In this document: positions 7,634 through 16,810 of the stretch, in pieces | Numbering within the stretch: the stretch's first letter is position 1 | Layout of the letters: each line of letters begins with the position of its first letter | NCBI GenBank assembly: GCA_902467875.1 | Contig: CABQWP010000010.1 | Coordinates: 1 to 44,041, forward strand | Length of the DNA stretch: 44,041 nucleotides | Direction: 5' to 3' | Source: an uncultured Collinsella sp. | GTDB taxonomy: Bacteria; Actinomycetota; Coriobacteriia; Coriobacteriales; Coriobacteriaceae | The notes under the pieces: generated by a model | Databases searched by the model: none | The model's input: the letters and a program-made list of their open reading frames with translations, nothing else | Told to the model about the DNA's origin: nothing | Position numbers and translations under genes: made by a program

Positions 7634-8395
7634 ATGAGCGGTTTTTCTATCAAGCAGAACGGGGGTCCAATGAACGCATCAGCGATAAAGCTATCAAAAG
7701 TTTCAAAACGCTACGGAAAACGGCACGTTTTGCATGACGTTTCCTTCGAGGTGCATCAGTCTGAGCTCTGTGCCCTTGTCGGTGCAAACGGTGCGGGCAA
7801 AAGCACGCTTATTAAAATCGTCTTGGGCCTCTGCGAGCCATCTTCGGGGAGCGTGGAGCTCTTTGGAGGCAAATCAAAAAGAGAGCTTGGCCTGATGCGG
7901 ACGCGTGTCGGCTATGTGCCAGATTCCAGCGGAGCATATCAATCTCTCAGCGCGGTTGAGAATCTTCAAATCCGATGTGCGGAATGGGGGCTTGATGAGA
8001 AACGTGAGGTTCCTCGCGTCTTGGGCCTAGTTGGGCTGGACGTCGATGAGAAAAGGAGCGTGAGCAGTTTTTCTCTGGGAATGAAGCGGCGACTTGATAT
8101 AGCTACGGCTTTGTTGGGTGACACTGATCTGCTTATTTTTGATGAGCCAGCAAATGGGTTGGACCCGCTGGGCATCGAGAGCATATGGGCTCTTATCGGT
8201 CGATTGAATCGAGAACAGGGTAAGACCATGCTCATCTCTAGCCATGATTTGGATGAGTTGGCATCAGTTGCAACAAGTTGCGTGTTTATTCATGACGGCG
8301 AACTGCTGAAAATGGAACCGATGGACGTCATAAGGGATGAGGCATCGTCCCTAAAAGAGTATTACAGGCGCTTGATGAAGGCGGTCTCGCTATGA
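7634..8395 (+). CDS. ABC transporter ATP-binding protein (bacitracin/lantibiotic-export type)
   Basis: A 253-residue ATPase subunit with Walker A GANGAGKST, the Q-loop region, the signature SSFSLGMKRR, Walker B LLIFDEP and the switch His in ISSHD. The SLGMK variant of the signature is common in the BcrA/lantibiotic self-protection branch of ABC-2 exporters. The ATG at 7634 has AAGGAAC upstream. A second ATG at 7670, behind GGGGG, would remove 12 residues and equally fit the family's N-terminus. The gene overlaps the next by 4 nt (ATGA), showing translational coupling. Cargo unknown; drug, peptide or bacteriocin efflux are options, and no lantibiotic biosynthesis gene is nearby. Confidence 0.9.
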   Translation: MSGFSIKQNGGPMNASAIKLSKVSKRYGKRHVLHDVSFEVHQSELCALVGANGAGKSTLIKIVLGLCEPSSGSVELFGGKSKRELGLMRTRVGYVPDSSGAYQSLSAVENLQIRCAEWGLDEKREVPRVLGLVGLDVDEKRSVSSFSLGMKRRLDIATALLGDTDLLIFDEPANGLDPLGIESIWALIGRLNREQGKTMLISSHDLDELASVATSCVFIHDGELLKMEPMDVIRDEASSLKEYYRRLMKAVSL

Positions 8396-9216
8396 AGCGG
8401 GCGATCCATCCCATAAAGGCAGATATGATGCGTTTGCACAGGATATTTCCGGCGAAGTTTGGTCTTGCGCTTATGCTGGCGTTCGGCCTTCTCTTCGGCA
8501 TCTTTCTAAAAAACGGAACAACGTTGCTCGCCTTTGGTAATAGCGTTTTTGGGGAGGATATTGGCTTCTGCTGGAATGTAATCGATCCTTCTGCACCCGA
8601 TGAGTCCCTTGTGCGTAGCGCCTTTGCCGGCACATCTCTGCTTGTGCCGCTCATCGTTTGCCTGGTAATTCTACAGGAGCGTGGCTATGAAGAGGGCTGC
8701 CGAATTTCTTTGGCAAGAGGTCTCAACCGCTTTTATGGGGCTCTAGCCCATGCATTTTCGTCTGCTTTAATAATTGGCGCAGCATATAGTGCGCTTTGCC
8801 TTCTTCTTTTTGCAATAGCCATAATACGTGGAGGGCATAACTACTCGCACGACATGCTAACTGTATTTTTGCCTGCAATGATAGTCAACGCCGTATTGGT
8901 GATATCGGTTGCGTTGGAGACGACGACCATCTATCGGATTACAAGCAGCGCCGTATTTAGCGGGGCTGTGGTAATAATCGGATTTGTCATGAGCTTGACG
9001 CTCTACGGAACTTACCTTCAGACGCCCATACCGTCCTTGCGATGGATCTTCTTTCTTCCGGGGCCGTACCTTGGAGTCGGATGTGCCCTTGGGTATAGCG
9101 ATATGGGGCAGCTGACACTTCTGGGATATGGCGCGGCAGCCAGCTGTCTATCGGTATTGATTTACGCTCTCGTGAGCTTTCGTGCTGGGGGTGTGCTCAA
9201 TGGCTCGTCAGATTAA
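8392..9216 (+). CDS. ABC-2 type exporter permease, first subunit
   Basis: A 274-residue membrane protein with six likely transmembrane helices (first at about 26-44; others near 80-98, 125-148, 163-183, 192-213 and 240-262) in the arrangement of BcrB/LanE-type permeases. It carries the segment LQERGYEEGCRISLARGLNR after helix 2, similar to the amphipathic cytosolic loop of such proteins. It overlaps the ATPase gene by 4 nt and the next permease gene by 17 nt, so all three are one transcription unit. No cargo can be assigned. Confidence 0.8.
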   Translation: MKRAIHPIKADMMRLHRIFPAKFGLALMLAFGLLFGIFLKNGTTLLAFGNSVFGEDIGFCWNVIDPSAPDESLVRSAFAGTSLLVPLIVCLVILQERGYEEGCRISLARGLNRFYGALAHAFSSALIIGAAYSALCLLLFAIAIIRGGHNYSHDMLTVFLPAMIVNAVLVISVALETTTIYRITSSAVFSGAVVIIGFVMSLTLYGTYLQTPIPSLRWIFFLPGPYLGVGCALGYSDMGQLTLLGYGAAASCLSVLIYALVSFRAGGVLNGSSD

Positions 9217-10018
9217 AAGACTTCTCCAGTCAGAATTGAAGCATGTGAGCAAATGGGCGTACGCCTTAATCTTGGTAATTTATGCGTGCATGGTGGTATT
9301 GCAGCTTAATTCTTTCCCGATGTGGTTCTGTAGCCTCCGTGAGAACAGTTTCTTGGGCTTTTTCCCAGACCCGACGCTCCGGCTGTCGGCAGAGGATGTC
9401 CTTCTATTTGGTAATGCAGAGGTTTTTCGTGGGCTGCTGTTCAACGTAGCCCCGTTGGCTCATGCATTGTTCTTTCCGTTCATCGCGGCTTGTATTGTGC
9501 CGCGCTTTGTCAGTTCGGGCTTTATTGAGGAACCGTGGGGGTTGTCGGAGGCTCGGGGTGGGAAGCGTGTGTGCGCTATCGTTGCGCGAGTGGTGCTGTC
9601 TTCTTTTGCCCTTTTGGGCGCGTTTATCCTGTCGAGTGTCGTTTTGTACTGTCTTAACTGCGTAATCGTTTTGGATGCTTGGCAGTATTTCAACCTGAAT
9701 ATTTTTTGCTATCGACTTCTTCTGGCGAGTGTCGTCTGCCTTGCATACGTGGTCTCTTGCGTGATCGTTGTTTCCTATTTTGGGTCCGGCTTCGGTCCGA
9801 TTGGCATGCTGTTGCTTGTCAATGTTGTAGCGATCTACATACAGCTCGGGGCCAATTCCATGCTTCCGCTTCCAGCCTCGATGCTCATGTGGATTTGTGG
9901 CGTGACCCCGTTGGGGAATGGTCAATGCATCTCGATTTTAATTGACTGCCTAATCAACGTAGCAAGCGTGTTTACCATTTGCTTTACCGTAGACCGATTG
10001 CGGTCGAGATTTCTTTGA
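9200..10018 (+). CDS. ABC-2 type exporter permease, second subunit
   Basis: A 272-residue polytopic membrane protein with about six hydrophobic segments and a basic C-terminus (DRLRSRF). The start chosen is the ATG of MARQIKRLLQSELKH, preceded by GGGGGTG; the GTG at 9182 lies inside that Shine-Dalgarno context and is less likely. It resembles the second membrane subunit of lantibiotic-immunity-like exporters in size and position only; there is no diagnostic motif. It is the last gene of the exporter operon and is convergent with the amidotransferase gene. Confidence 0.75.
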   Translation: MARQIKRLLQSELKHVSKWAYALILVIYACMVVLQLNSFPMWFCSLRENSFLGFFPDPTLRLSAEDVLLFGNAEVFRGLLFNVAPLAHALFFPFIAACIVPRFVSSGFIEEPWGLSEARGGKRVCAIVARVVLSSFALLGAFILSSVVLYCLNCVIVLDAWQYFNLNIFCYRLLLASVVCLAYVVSCVIVVSYFGSGFGPIGMLLLVNVVAIYIQLGANSMLPLPASMLMWICGVTPLGNGQCISILIDCLINVASVFTICFTVDRLRSRFL

Positions 10019-10058
10019 TTGTTTGTGAGGGATAATCATACCGAGCATACCAAATACA

Positions 10059-10092
10059 GGGGGGCGGGCACCGTGGCTGGTGTCCGCCCCCC
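10059..10092. terminator. GC-rich hairpin between convergent genes
   Basis: A 14-bp stem (GGGGGGCGGGCACC / GGTGTCCGCCCCCC, one G-T pair) has a 6-nt loop. It has no long T-tract on either strand but lies between convergent operons and probably ends transcription in both directions. Confidence 0.6.
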
Positions 10093-10130
10093 CGCTGGCT
10101 TAGGAGGCTTTAACTTGTGTGGCTTGCGAG

Positions 10131-10940
10131 CTAGCGTGCCTGCTTAACCTTTGCTGCTGCTTCGACAAACGACTTCCACAGGTTAAAGTCGGTCTCGAGT
10201 GTCTTCCATGTGTACTCAGGGTGCCATTGCACGCCCAGACAGAACGGCTGGCCTTCGACTTCGATGCACTCGGGAACGCCGTCGGTTGCTTTGGCGACCA
10301 AGCGCGTGCTTTTACCCAGACGGTCGACGCAGCAGTGGTGTGCGGAGTTGGTCTGGATTAGCCTGTGCCCGCCAACCGTGCGTTCCAGCAGCGAGCCCGG
10401 CACGACCTCGACGGGGTGCACGGGATCGTTGAGCACGTGGGTGTGACGCCACTGCGTGCGACCCTCGCGCGCACCCAGGCTCGGCACGTCCATGCACAGG
10501 GTGCCGCCAGTGGCGACATTGAGCAACTGCGTGCCGCGGCAGGTGGTAAAGAGCGGCTTTTTGGCGCGGAGCACCTCGCCGACCAGCTTAAACTCAAAGC
10601 TATCGCGGATCTCGCAGCAGAGGGTGGGGTCGTAGGGTCGATCATCGCCCCAACGTTTGGGATTGACATCGGGGCCGCCGGGAATGGCGATGCCGTCGGC
10701 GATATCGACGTAATGACGGATAACATCAATATCTTCGGTGATGGCCATCTGCAGCGGCAGGCCGCCGGCGGCAAGAATGGCGTCGACAAAGACGCTCGCA
10801 ATCTCCTCGTTGGGGGAGAGCGTCTCGCTTAAAAACGGCTTTGCATCTTCCCAACGTGGCGCGACGAGGATGAGTGGGCGGTCGGCGGGGGCGACGTCGA
10901 CGTGCGGGGTGTATGACGATGAAGTGCGAGTTCCGATCAT
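10131..10940 (-). CDS. Gamma-glutamyl-gamma-aminobutyrate hydrolase-like class I amidotransferase (peptidase C26)
   Basis: A 269-residue protein of the PuuD-like class I glutamine amidotransferase fold. The nucleophile is Cys134 in TTCRGTQLLNVATGGTL, and the His-Glu pair is H240 and E242 in QWHPEY. IPGGPDVNP (87-94) is the conserved substrate-side loop. PuuD hydrolyses gamma-glutamyl-GABA in putrescine catabolism; other members act on different gamma-glutamyl compounds, and no putrescine genes are adjacent. The Shine-Dalgarno sequence before ATG 10940 is weak, so an alternative start is possible. It is encoded just downstream of the amino-acid importer operon on the same strand, which may hint at a shared glutamyl substrate (inference). 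Confidence 0.85.
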   Translation of the reverse strand: MIGTRTSSSYTPHVDVAPADRPLILVAPRWEDAKPFLSETLSPNEEIASVFVDAILAAGGLPLQMAITEDIDVIRHYVDIADGIAIPGGPDVNPKRWGDDRPYDPTLCCEIRDSFEFKLVGEVLRAKKPLFTTCRGTQLLNVATGGTLCMDVPSLGAREGRTQWRHTHVLNDPVHPVEVVPGSLLERTVGGHRLIQTNSAHHCCVDRLGKSTRLVAKATDGVPECIEVEGQPFCLGVQWHPEYTWKTLETDFNLWKSFVEAAAKVKQAR

Positions 10941-10982
10941 GGTTGCGGCTTTCGAATCCGGGTGGACATGGCACAGGGGTGG

Positions 10983-11016
10983 CGCGGGGCAAACGTTACT
11001 GATGAATTTGCCCGCG
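10983..11016 (-). terminator. Hairpin downstream of the amino-acid importer ATPase gene
   Basis: CGCGGGGCAAA (10983-10993) pairs with TTTGCCCGCG (11007-11016) with one bulged G. It lies just past the ATPase stop codon on the minus strand but lacks a T-tail, so termination is possible but unproven. Confidence 0.35.
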
Positions 11017-11027
11017 TGGCAATTGGG

Positions 11028-11792
<765 letters not shown>

Positions 11793-11828
11793 GGTGCTCG
11801 GCTCCTTGTGACTCGAAATGGTAAAGCG

Positions 11829-12662
11829 TTAGCGGATGATGGTCGCGCCGGTCTTGTGCGAAACGTAGACAGCGGCCTTGTTGATCGCGACGTTGATGAG
11901 GATGTAGATGACCGCGATAACCAGGTAGACCGACACGAGGGCGTCGTAGTTGGTAATGAGCACGCGGGCGTTTTGCATGAGGTCGGGGTAGCTCACCACA
12001 TAGGCGACGGTGGTGTCTTTGACTACGACCACAAGCTGCGAAATCAACGACGGAATGATAAACCGAATGGCCTGCGGCAACACGATTTTAAAGGTGATTT
12101 TAGCCTTGGAGAGACCGAGCGCCTGGGCGGCTTCGACCTGGCCGCGCGGCACGGCGTTAACGCCGGCACGGAAGATCTCGGCAAGTACGCCGGCTGCGGC
12201 GAGCGCGACGGGAAGCGTGAGCATCCAAAACGACGGCAGCGCGATCTTGTACTGGGGCAGCACCAAAAAGAAGAAGTAGATGAACAGCAGGCTCGGTACG
12301 CCACGGAAGAAATCGGTGAGCACGCGGCAGACCAGCTGCAGCGGCTTAATGTCGCTCGTGCGGCCGAGCATAAGGGCCAGGCCCAGCACCAGCGCAATGA
12401 CACCGGCGGTGAGTGCGACTTTAACGGTGCCCTCAAAGCCGGCAAGCAAGAACTTCCAGGTGGTTAAGTGCGTAAAGAAATACCAATAGTGGACCGAAAG
12501 CTGGCCGGTCACATAAAAGCGCTGCAGTACCAGGACGGCGAGCGCGGCGACGGCAACAAGCGAGATGGCGGTGCCGATGCGAATCTTGGCGCGCATCTTG
12601 GGGCCGGGAGCCTCGTAGAGCGCATCGCGCATGGTAAGCGCGGAGGTGGAGTGCTTGCTCAT
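11829..12662 (-). CDS. Polar amino-acid ABC importer, permease subunit 2
   Basis: A 277-residue HisM/GlnP-type permease with an N-terminal cytosolic stretch of about 28 residues and about six transmembrane helices. It has the conserved EAA-type loop EIFRAGVNAVPRGQVEAAQALGLSKAKITFKIVLPQA, which docks on the ATPase, and the preceding FFRGVPSLL segment typical of the family. Its ATG overlaps the stop of the upstream permease gene by 4 nt, so the two membrane subunits are translationally coupled and probably form a heterodimer. Confidence 0.93.
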   Translation of the reverse strand: MSKHSTSALTMRDALYEAPGPKMRAKIRIGTAISLVAVAALAVLVLQRFYVTGQLSVHYWYFFTHLTTWKFLLAGFEGTVKVALTAGVIALVLGLALMLGRTSDIKPLQLVCRVLTDFFRGVPSLLFIYFFFLVLPQYKIALPSFWMLTLPVALAAAGVLAEIFRAGVNAVPRGQVEAAQALGLSKAKITFKIVLPQAIRFIIPSLISQLVVVVKDTTVAYVVSYPDLMQNARVLITNYDALVSVYLVIAVIYILINVAINKAAVYVSHKTGATIIR

Positions 12663-13318
12663 CGGAGGATCCTCACCTTCTTATCGATGTAGTTGCCAAT
12701 GTGGCTCACCACAAAGGCCGTGCCCAGGTAGCCGAGCGCCGAGATAAAGAACGCGGCGACGCCGCCGAGCGAGCGCGTGTTGATGTAGCTCACCACGCCA
12801 GTGAGCTCCTGCGGTTTAAGCGGCACCTGACTGCCGAGCGCGGTGGTAAGCATGACGGCGATAAAGAGGTTGGTCATGGGCAGTACGCTCGAGCGCAGCG
12901 CCTGCGGAATCACGATCTTGGCGAGGATACGGCTGAAGCTCATGCCGAGCGAGCGGGCGGCTTCCACCTGGCCGACGCCGACGGTGTTGATGCCACTCAT
13001 AAAGTTCTCGGAGCCAAAGGCCGAGCCCAAAAAGACCGTGGCGACGATAACGCAGGTGCGGTAGGGCAGGACGACCTTGAGCGGTGGCAGTGCGTAGACG
13101 ACGATGATGAGCAGCGCGATGCCGGGGATGTTACGGAAGACCTGGACATACAGGTCGCCAAAGATGCGCAGCGGCTTGAGCGGCGACACGCGCATCACAG
13201 TGACGGCGACGGCCAGCACCATGGCGATGGCAAACGACTCAAGCGTCATGCCCCAGGTTGCTAGCAGCGCGTCGATATAGTTCTGGCCATAGAGCGACCA
13301 GAGCTCGGAGAGACTCAT
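12659..13318 (-). CDS. Polar amino-acid ABC importer, permease subunit 1
   Basis: A 219-residue permease with about five transmembrane helices, the family segment VQVFRNIPGIALL and the EAA-like loop GSENFMSGINTVGVGQVEAARSLGMSFSRILAKIVIPQA. It is encoded directly downstream of the binding-protein gene, with a partial terminator hairpin between them (13343-13368), and overlaps the second permease gene by ATGA. The start is ATG 13318, with GGGAGG about 6 nt upstream. Confidence 0.93.
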   Translation of the reverse strand: MSLSELWSLYGQNYIDALLATWGMTLESFAIAMVLAVAVTVMRVSPLKPLRIFGDLYVQVFRNIPGIALLIIVVYALPPLKVVLPYRTCVIVATVFLGSAFGSENFMSGINTVGVGQVEAARSLGMSFSRILAKIVIPQALRSSVLPMTNLFIAVMLTTALGSQVPLKPQELTGVVSYINTRSLGGVAAFFISALGYLGTAFVVSHIGNYIDKKVRILR

Positions 13319-13342
13319 GCGGACCTCCCGCCGATAAGGAAA

Positions 13343-13368
13343 GGGGCTCCCGTGTGTACGGAAGCCCC
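13343..13368 (-). terminator. Intra-operon attenuating hairpin
   Basis: An 11-bp stem (10 of 11 paired; GGGGCTTCCGT / ACGGGAGCCCC read on the minus strand) with a short loop is followed by TTTCCTT. Placed between the binding-protein gene and the permeases, it fits the usual pattern of partial termination that gives more binding protein than membrane subunits. Confidence 0.6.
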
Positions 13369-13456
13369 GACAACTCAGTGAGGAAACAGTTTACCGCAAT
13401 AAAGCGCATCATGCGTTTCCATATGGTTTCGTTGCGGCCGTTACCAGGCTCGCTGC

Positions 13457-14452
13457 CTAGGCGCCGATCTCGGGCAGCTCGGGAACATTGGTGTCGCCCG
13501 TACGGTCACCGATGCAGATCTGCCACAGCTCAGTCCAGGTGCCGTCGTCCTCGATCTTCTTAAGGAAGTCGTTGACAAAGGCGACGCCGTCGGAATCGAG
13601 CGGCAGGCCGATGCCATAGGGCTCCTTGCTGCCGAAGGGCTTGCCGGCGATCTTGTACTTACCGGGCTCGCGGACCAGGGCGCTCTGCTGCATGTTGTTA
13701 TCGATGACATAGGCGTCAACGCGACCCTGCTGGAGTGCCTGACGGGCCTCCTCGTCGGTCTTGAACTCCTGCTGGCTGGCCTTGGGGGCGAACTCCTCCA
13801 GGATGGCGGGGCCGTTGGAGCCGGACTGGACAGCGACGTTCTTATCGGCCAGGTCGTCGACGCTCTTGATGTCGTCGTTGTCGGCGAGCACCAGGATGGC
13901 CTGCTGAGTGTAGTAGTAGGGGCCGGCAAAGGAGACGAGCTTCTTGCGCTCGTCAGTGATGGTGTAGGTGGCAAAGACGGCGTCGACCTGGCCGTTCTGC
14001 AGGACGGACTCGCGCGTGTCCGAGGTCACCTGGGTGATCTCGACCTTGTTCTCGCCCAGAATGTAGTTGGACAGGAGCTGTGCGATACCGGCGTCGAATC
14101 CGCGGGTCTGACCGTCTTTCTCGTTGAGGAGGGAGAAGAGCGTGGAGGTCTGAACGCCGCCGATCTTAAAGACGCCGGCATCCTTGACGGCCGTCGCCCA
14201 GGTGCTGGCGGCGATGGCGTCGTCATCGGCCTTGGGGCCGTTGTCGACGAGCTTGTCGAATGCCTTAGCGTCGAGCGTGGTGGAAGCCTCGGTATCATTG
14301 GAGCTCTTGGAGGAGCCGGCGGCGGAACCCTTGTCGGCCTCGGCGCTGGTGTCGGAGCAGCCGGCAAGACCAAGGCCGGCGACGGTTGCGAAGGTGGCGG
14401 CAACGAAGCCGCGGCGGTCGAGAACGACCTGCTGGGAGAGGTTCTTGCTCAT
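13457..14452 (-). CDS. Amino-acid ABC importer substrate-binding lipoprotein
   Basis: A 331-residue type-3 solute-binding protein (SBP_bac_3). The signal peptide has a twin-arginine-like DRRGFVA motif and a lipobox LAGC, so it is probably exported by Tat and lipid-anchored outside the membrane. A Ser/Ala/Glu-rich linker (about 35-60) follows. The binding domain starts near residue 90 (FKIGGVQTSTLFSLL) and contains RGFDAGIAQLL, the VDAVFATYTITDERKKLVSFAGPYY segment and AVQSGSNGPAI. The sequence F(D)xGIA and ITxxR are features of polar amino-acid binders. It is the first gene of the importer operon, with a good promoter upstream. The ligand is not determined. Confidence 0.92.
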   Translation of the reverse strand: MSKNLSQQVVLDRRGFVAATFATVAGLGLAGCSDTSAEADKGSAAGSSKSSNDTEASTTLDAKAFDKLVDNGPKADDDAIAASTWATAVKDAGVFKIGGVQTSTLFSLLNEKDGQTRGFDAGIAQLLSNYILGENKVEITQVTSDTRESVLQNGQVDAVFATYTITDERKKLVSFAGPYYYTQQAILVLADNDDIKSVDDLADKNVAVQSGSNGPAILEEFAPKASQQEFKTDEEARQALQQGRVDAYVIDNNMQQSALVREPGKYKIAGKPFGSKEPYGIGLPLDSDGVAFVNDFLKKIEDDGTWTELWQICIGDRTGDTNVPELPEIGA

Positions 14453-14495
14453 AGTAGAACACCTTTCTCAATAAAATCCCTAGCGGTTGAGTAGA

Positions 14496-14525
14496 GTTAT
14501 ACCCTATTGCGCTCAGACGGGTCAA
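14496..14525 (-). promoter_or_regulatory. Promoter of the amino-acid importer operon
   Basis: On the minus strand TTGACC (14520-14525), an 18-bp spacer and TATAAC (14496-14501) each match the sigma-70-type consensus at five of six positions and lie 43 nt upstream of the start codon. Confidence 0.7.
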
Positions 14526-14570
14526 CACGAAATAACTCAGAAACATACTTACCTTATGGGTAATTCTACC

Positions 14571-14620
14571 TACCAAAAAGGGACAGGTTTATTTTGACAG
14601 GTTTTACCTGGGAAAACGTC
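14571..14620. repeat. REP-like element, family A, copy 2
   Basis: It contains ACCAAAAAGGGACAGG, TTTATTTTGACAGG and TTTTACCTGGGAAAACGTC, matching the elements at 998-1050 and 43691-43740 over about 45 bp. It sits upstream of the importer operon, so it is not simply a terminator. Confidence 0.75.
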
Positions 14621-14763
14621 GATTATTACAGCTGAGATAGCGTTTTGCGGACGGCATGATCGCTCGCGGCGGCATGCCTTGCTGCTTTGTCTCAATCTGT
14701 AACAGTTAGACGGAAATTCGGGCCATAGATGTTACAGGTTAAGATAATCGCGTCGCGAAAATA

Positions 14764-14800
14764 AAAACCTCCGCAGGGGTGCTTTCCTTGCGGAGGTTTT
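14764..14800 (-). terminator. Rho-independent terminator of the DXP synthase gene
   Basis: A 12-bp perfect stem (AAAACCTCCGCA / TGCGGAGGTTTT) lies immediately after the stop codon on the minus strand and is followed by TTTTTATTTT. Confidence 0.9.
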
Positions 14801-14801
14801 C

Positions 14802-16583
14802 TTACTCGTTCAGCAAGCGTACGGCTTCGGCAGCCATATTCTCGACCGTCATGCCGTTCTGAGCGAGCAGCTCGTTGGGGTCGTAGCGGTCGGGGAAGCC
14901 CTTGGCGATGCCGAAGGTGCGCGTGCGCAACGGCGTGCATGCCAGATAGCACGCGACGCGCTCGCCCCAGCCACCGTCCAAGATGCCGTCCTCGAGGGTG
15001 ACGACAACGCGATGCTCGGCGGCAAGGCTATCGAGGAACTCGCGGTCGAGCTCGGTTGCAAAGCGCGGGTTGACGAGCGTGGCCTCGATGCCGTACTCGG
15101 CAGCCAAGCGGTTTGCCACGCGCTCGCCCAGCTCAAAGAAATCGCCAAGCGCGAGCACGGCAACGTCGCGACCCCGGCGCACCACGTTGTAGCGAACGGC
15201 GCTGTAGTCGGTGTCTTCGGCGGGCGCCAGATCGGGACGGCTCACCAGGCCGATGCCCGGTACGCGAATCGCCGCGGGATGCTCGCGGTGGTCGAGCGAC
15301 CAGCTCAGCATGGACAGATATTCCTCCATGCAGGCCGGCGCTAGGTAGCGCATGTTGGGAAGTCCACCCAGCATGGAAATATCAAAGAACGAAAGGTGCG
15401 TCTCGGACGTGGTGCCAAAGATTGACGCACCAAACACCAAAATGGTTGCCGGGGCGTCGTTGAGGCACAGGTCGTGCCACAGCTCGTCGTAAGCGCGCTG
15501 CAAAAACGTGCCGTACACACCAAAGACTGGCTTGGCGCCCGAGCGCGCAAGCGCGGTGGCAAAGGTCACGGCGTGCTCCTCGGCAATGCCCACATCGACG
15601 AACTGTTTGCCGGCGGCAGCGCGAAGCTCGGGTGTAAAGCCCATGATGTAGGGCGTGGCGGCCGTGATGCCCACGACCTGCGAATCGCGCTCGATGGCGG
15701 CGCTGAGCGCCTCGCCCGTAATGTCGGCATAGGTGCGCGGCGCAGGCTCGCTCGGATGGCCCGGGCAGAGCTTGCGTCCAGTTGCCATGTCAAACGGACC
15801 CACGTGATGCCAGCGTTCGGGGTCGTTCTGGGCTGGCTCAAAGCCCTTGCCCTTGGCGGTGGAGACGTGCAGCACGATGGGATGATCGATATTGCGCAGT
15901 TCCTGCAACGCGTCGACGAGGGCCAACACGTCGTTACCGGCGTCCAGATAGCGGTAGTCGAGCCCCATCGCGCGGAAAACGTTGCGCTCACAGGTACCGT
16001 TGCTGGCTCGCAGCTCGGCCAGATTGCGATACAGGCCACCGTGGTTTTCGGCGATGGACTGGTCGTTATCGTTGACGATGATAATCAGGTTGCTGTCGAG
16101 ATCGGCGGCATTGTTGAAGCCCTCAAACGCCAGGCCGCCCGAAAGCGAACCGTCGCCAATGATGGCGATGACGTTGTATGCATCGCCCGCCAGGTCACGA
16201 GCGTGCGCCAGGCCGCAGCCCAGGCTCACCGACGTGGAGGTATGGCCCATGGCGAACAGGTCGTGCTCGGACTCGTCGGGATTGGCAAAGCCAGAAGCCT
16301 CGCCATAGCGTGCCGGGTCGATATAAGTGTACGTGCGCCCCGTCAGCGCTTTGTGGGCGTAGGTCTGGTGCGAAACGTCAAAGACAATCTTGTCGATGGG
16401 GGAGTTAAACACGCGATGAAGCGCAACCGTAAGCTCAACGACGCCCAGGTTGGGGGCAACGTGCCCGCCGACGGCGGCGGAGCTTTCGAGGATTGCCTGG
16501 CGAATCTCGTCGCAGAGCTGCGGGAGCTCGGCACGATTGAGAGCCTTGACGTCCTCGGGCGTTGTCGTTTGCGTAAGCAGCAT
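14802..16583 (-). CDS. dxs: 1-deoxy-D-xylulose-5-phosphate synthase (short form)
   Basis: A thiamine-diphosphate enzyme condensing pyruvate and glyceraldehyde 3-phosphate to DXP, the first step of the MEP isoprenoid pathway. The 593 residues include GGHVAPNLGVVELTVALHRVF, DVSHQTYAHKALTGR, the cofactor-side GHTSTSVSLG, GDGSLSGGLAFEGFNN with the Mg/ThDP NDN motif (VNDNDQSIAEN), the catalytic Glu in GIAEEHAVTFA and VYGTFLQRAYDEL. It is shorter than the 620-640 residues usual for DXS, with a compact region around residues 200-240, as in a divergent DXS-like subgroup, so the assignment to true DXS is likely but not absolute. The ATG at 16583 has GGAG about 12 nt upstream. It is monocistronic, with a strong terminator. 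Confidence 0.85.
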   Translation of the reverse strand: MLLTQTTTPEDVKALNRAELPQLCDEIRQAILESSAAVGGHVAPNLGVVELTVALHRVFNSPIDKIVFDVSHQTYAHKALTGRTYTYIDPARYGEASGFANPDESEHDLFAMGHTSTSVSLGCGLAHARDLAGDAYNVIAIIGDGSLSGGLAFEGFNNAADLDSNLIIIVNDNDQSIAENHGGLYRNLAELRASNGTCERNVFRAMGLDYRYLDAGNDVLALVDALQELRNIDHPIVLHVSTAKGKGFEPAQNDPERWHHVGPFDMATGRKLCPGHPSEPAPRTYADITGEALSAAIERDSQVVGITAATPYIMGFTPELRAAAGKQFVDVGIAEEHAVTFATALARSGAKPVFGVYGTFLQRAYDELWHDLCLNDAPATILVFGASIFGTTSETHLSFFDISMLGGLPNMRYLAPACMEEYLSMLSWSLDHREHPAAIRVPGIGLVSRPDLAPAEDTDYSAVRYNVVRRGRDVAVLALGDFFELGERVANRLAAEYGIEATLVNPRFATELDREFLDSLAAEHRVVVTLEDGILDGGWGERVACYLACTPLRTRTFGIAKGFPDRYDPNELLAQNGMTVENMAAEAVRLLNE

Positions 16584-16810
16584 CGTTGTGGGTTACTCCA
16601 TGCGAATCGAGCGCCGGCGCTCCCTCGGCCGGCACAATTGCACAAAACAGTCTCGCACATTTTGGCGTTTGATATGTGACGGCGGCGCGGTAATTCGCCA
16701 ACTGGCGGGGCAAAACGTTTTGTCCGATGCCATACTGATAGATTCGATGATGATTTATTCAATGCGTGCAGGCCGTGGCTTGCCGCCGTGAGCCGCTGGA
16801 AGGAGGCAGC

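Larger units (their letters stand above)
14453..14801. other. 349-bp intergenic region between importer operon and DXP synthase gene
   Basis: It holds, in order, the importer promoter (14496-14525), REP-like family A copy 2 (14571-14620), a spaced inverted repeat (CTGTAAC at about 14697-14703 with GTTACAG at about 14730-14736) and the terminator of the DXP synthase gene (14764-14800). No credible reading frame was seen. Confidence 0.7.

Noticed and set aside
7634..10018. Lantibiotic biosynthesis locus
   Set aside because: Only the exporter-like ABC genes are present; no precursor peptide, LanM/LanB/LanC or protease gene is seen nearby.
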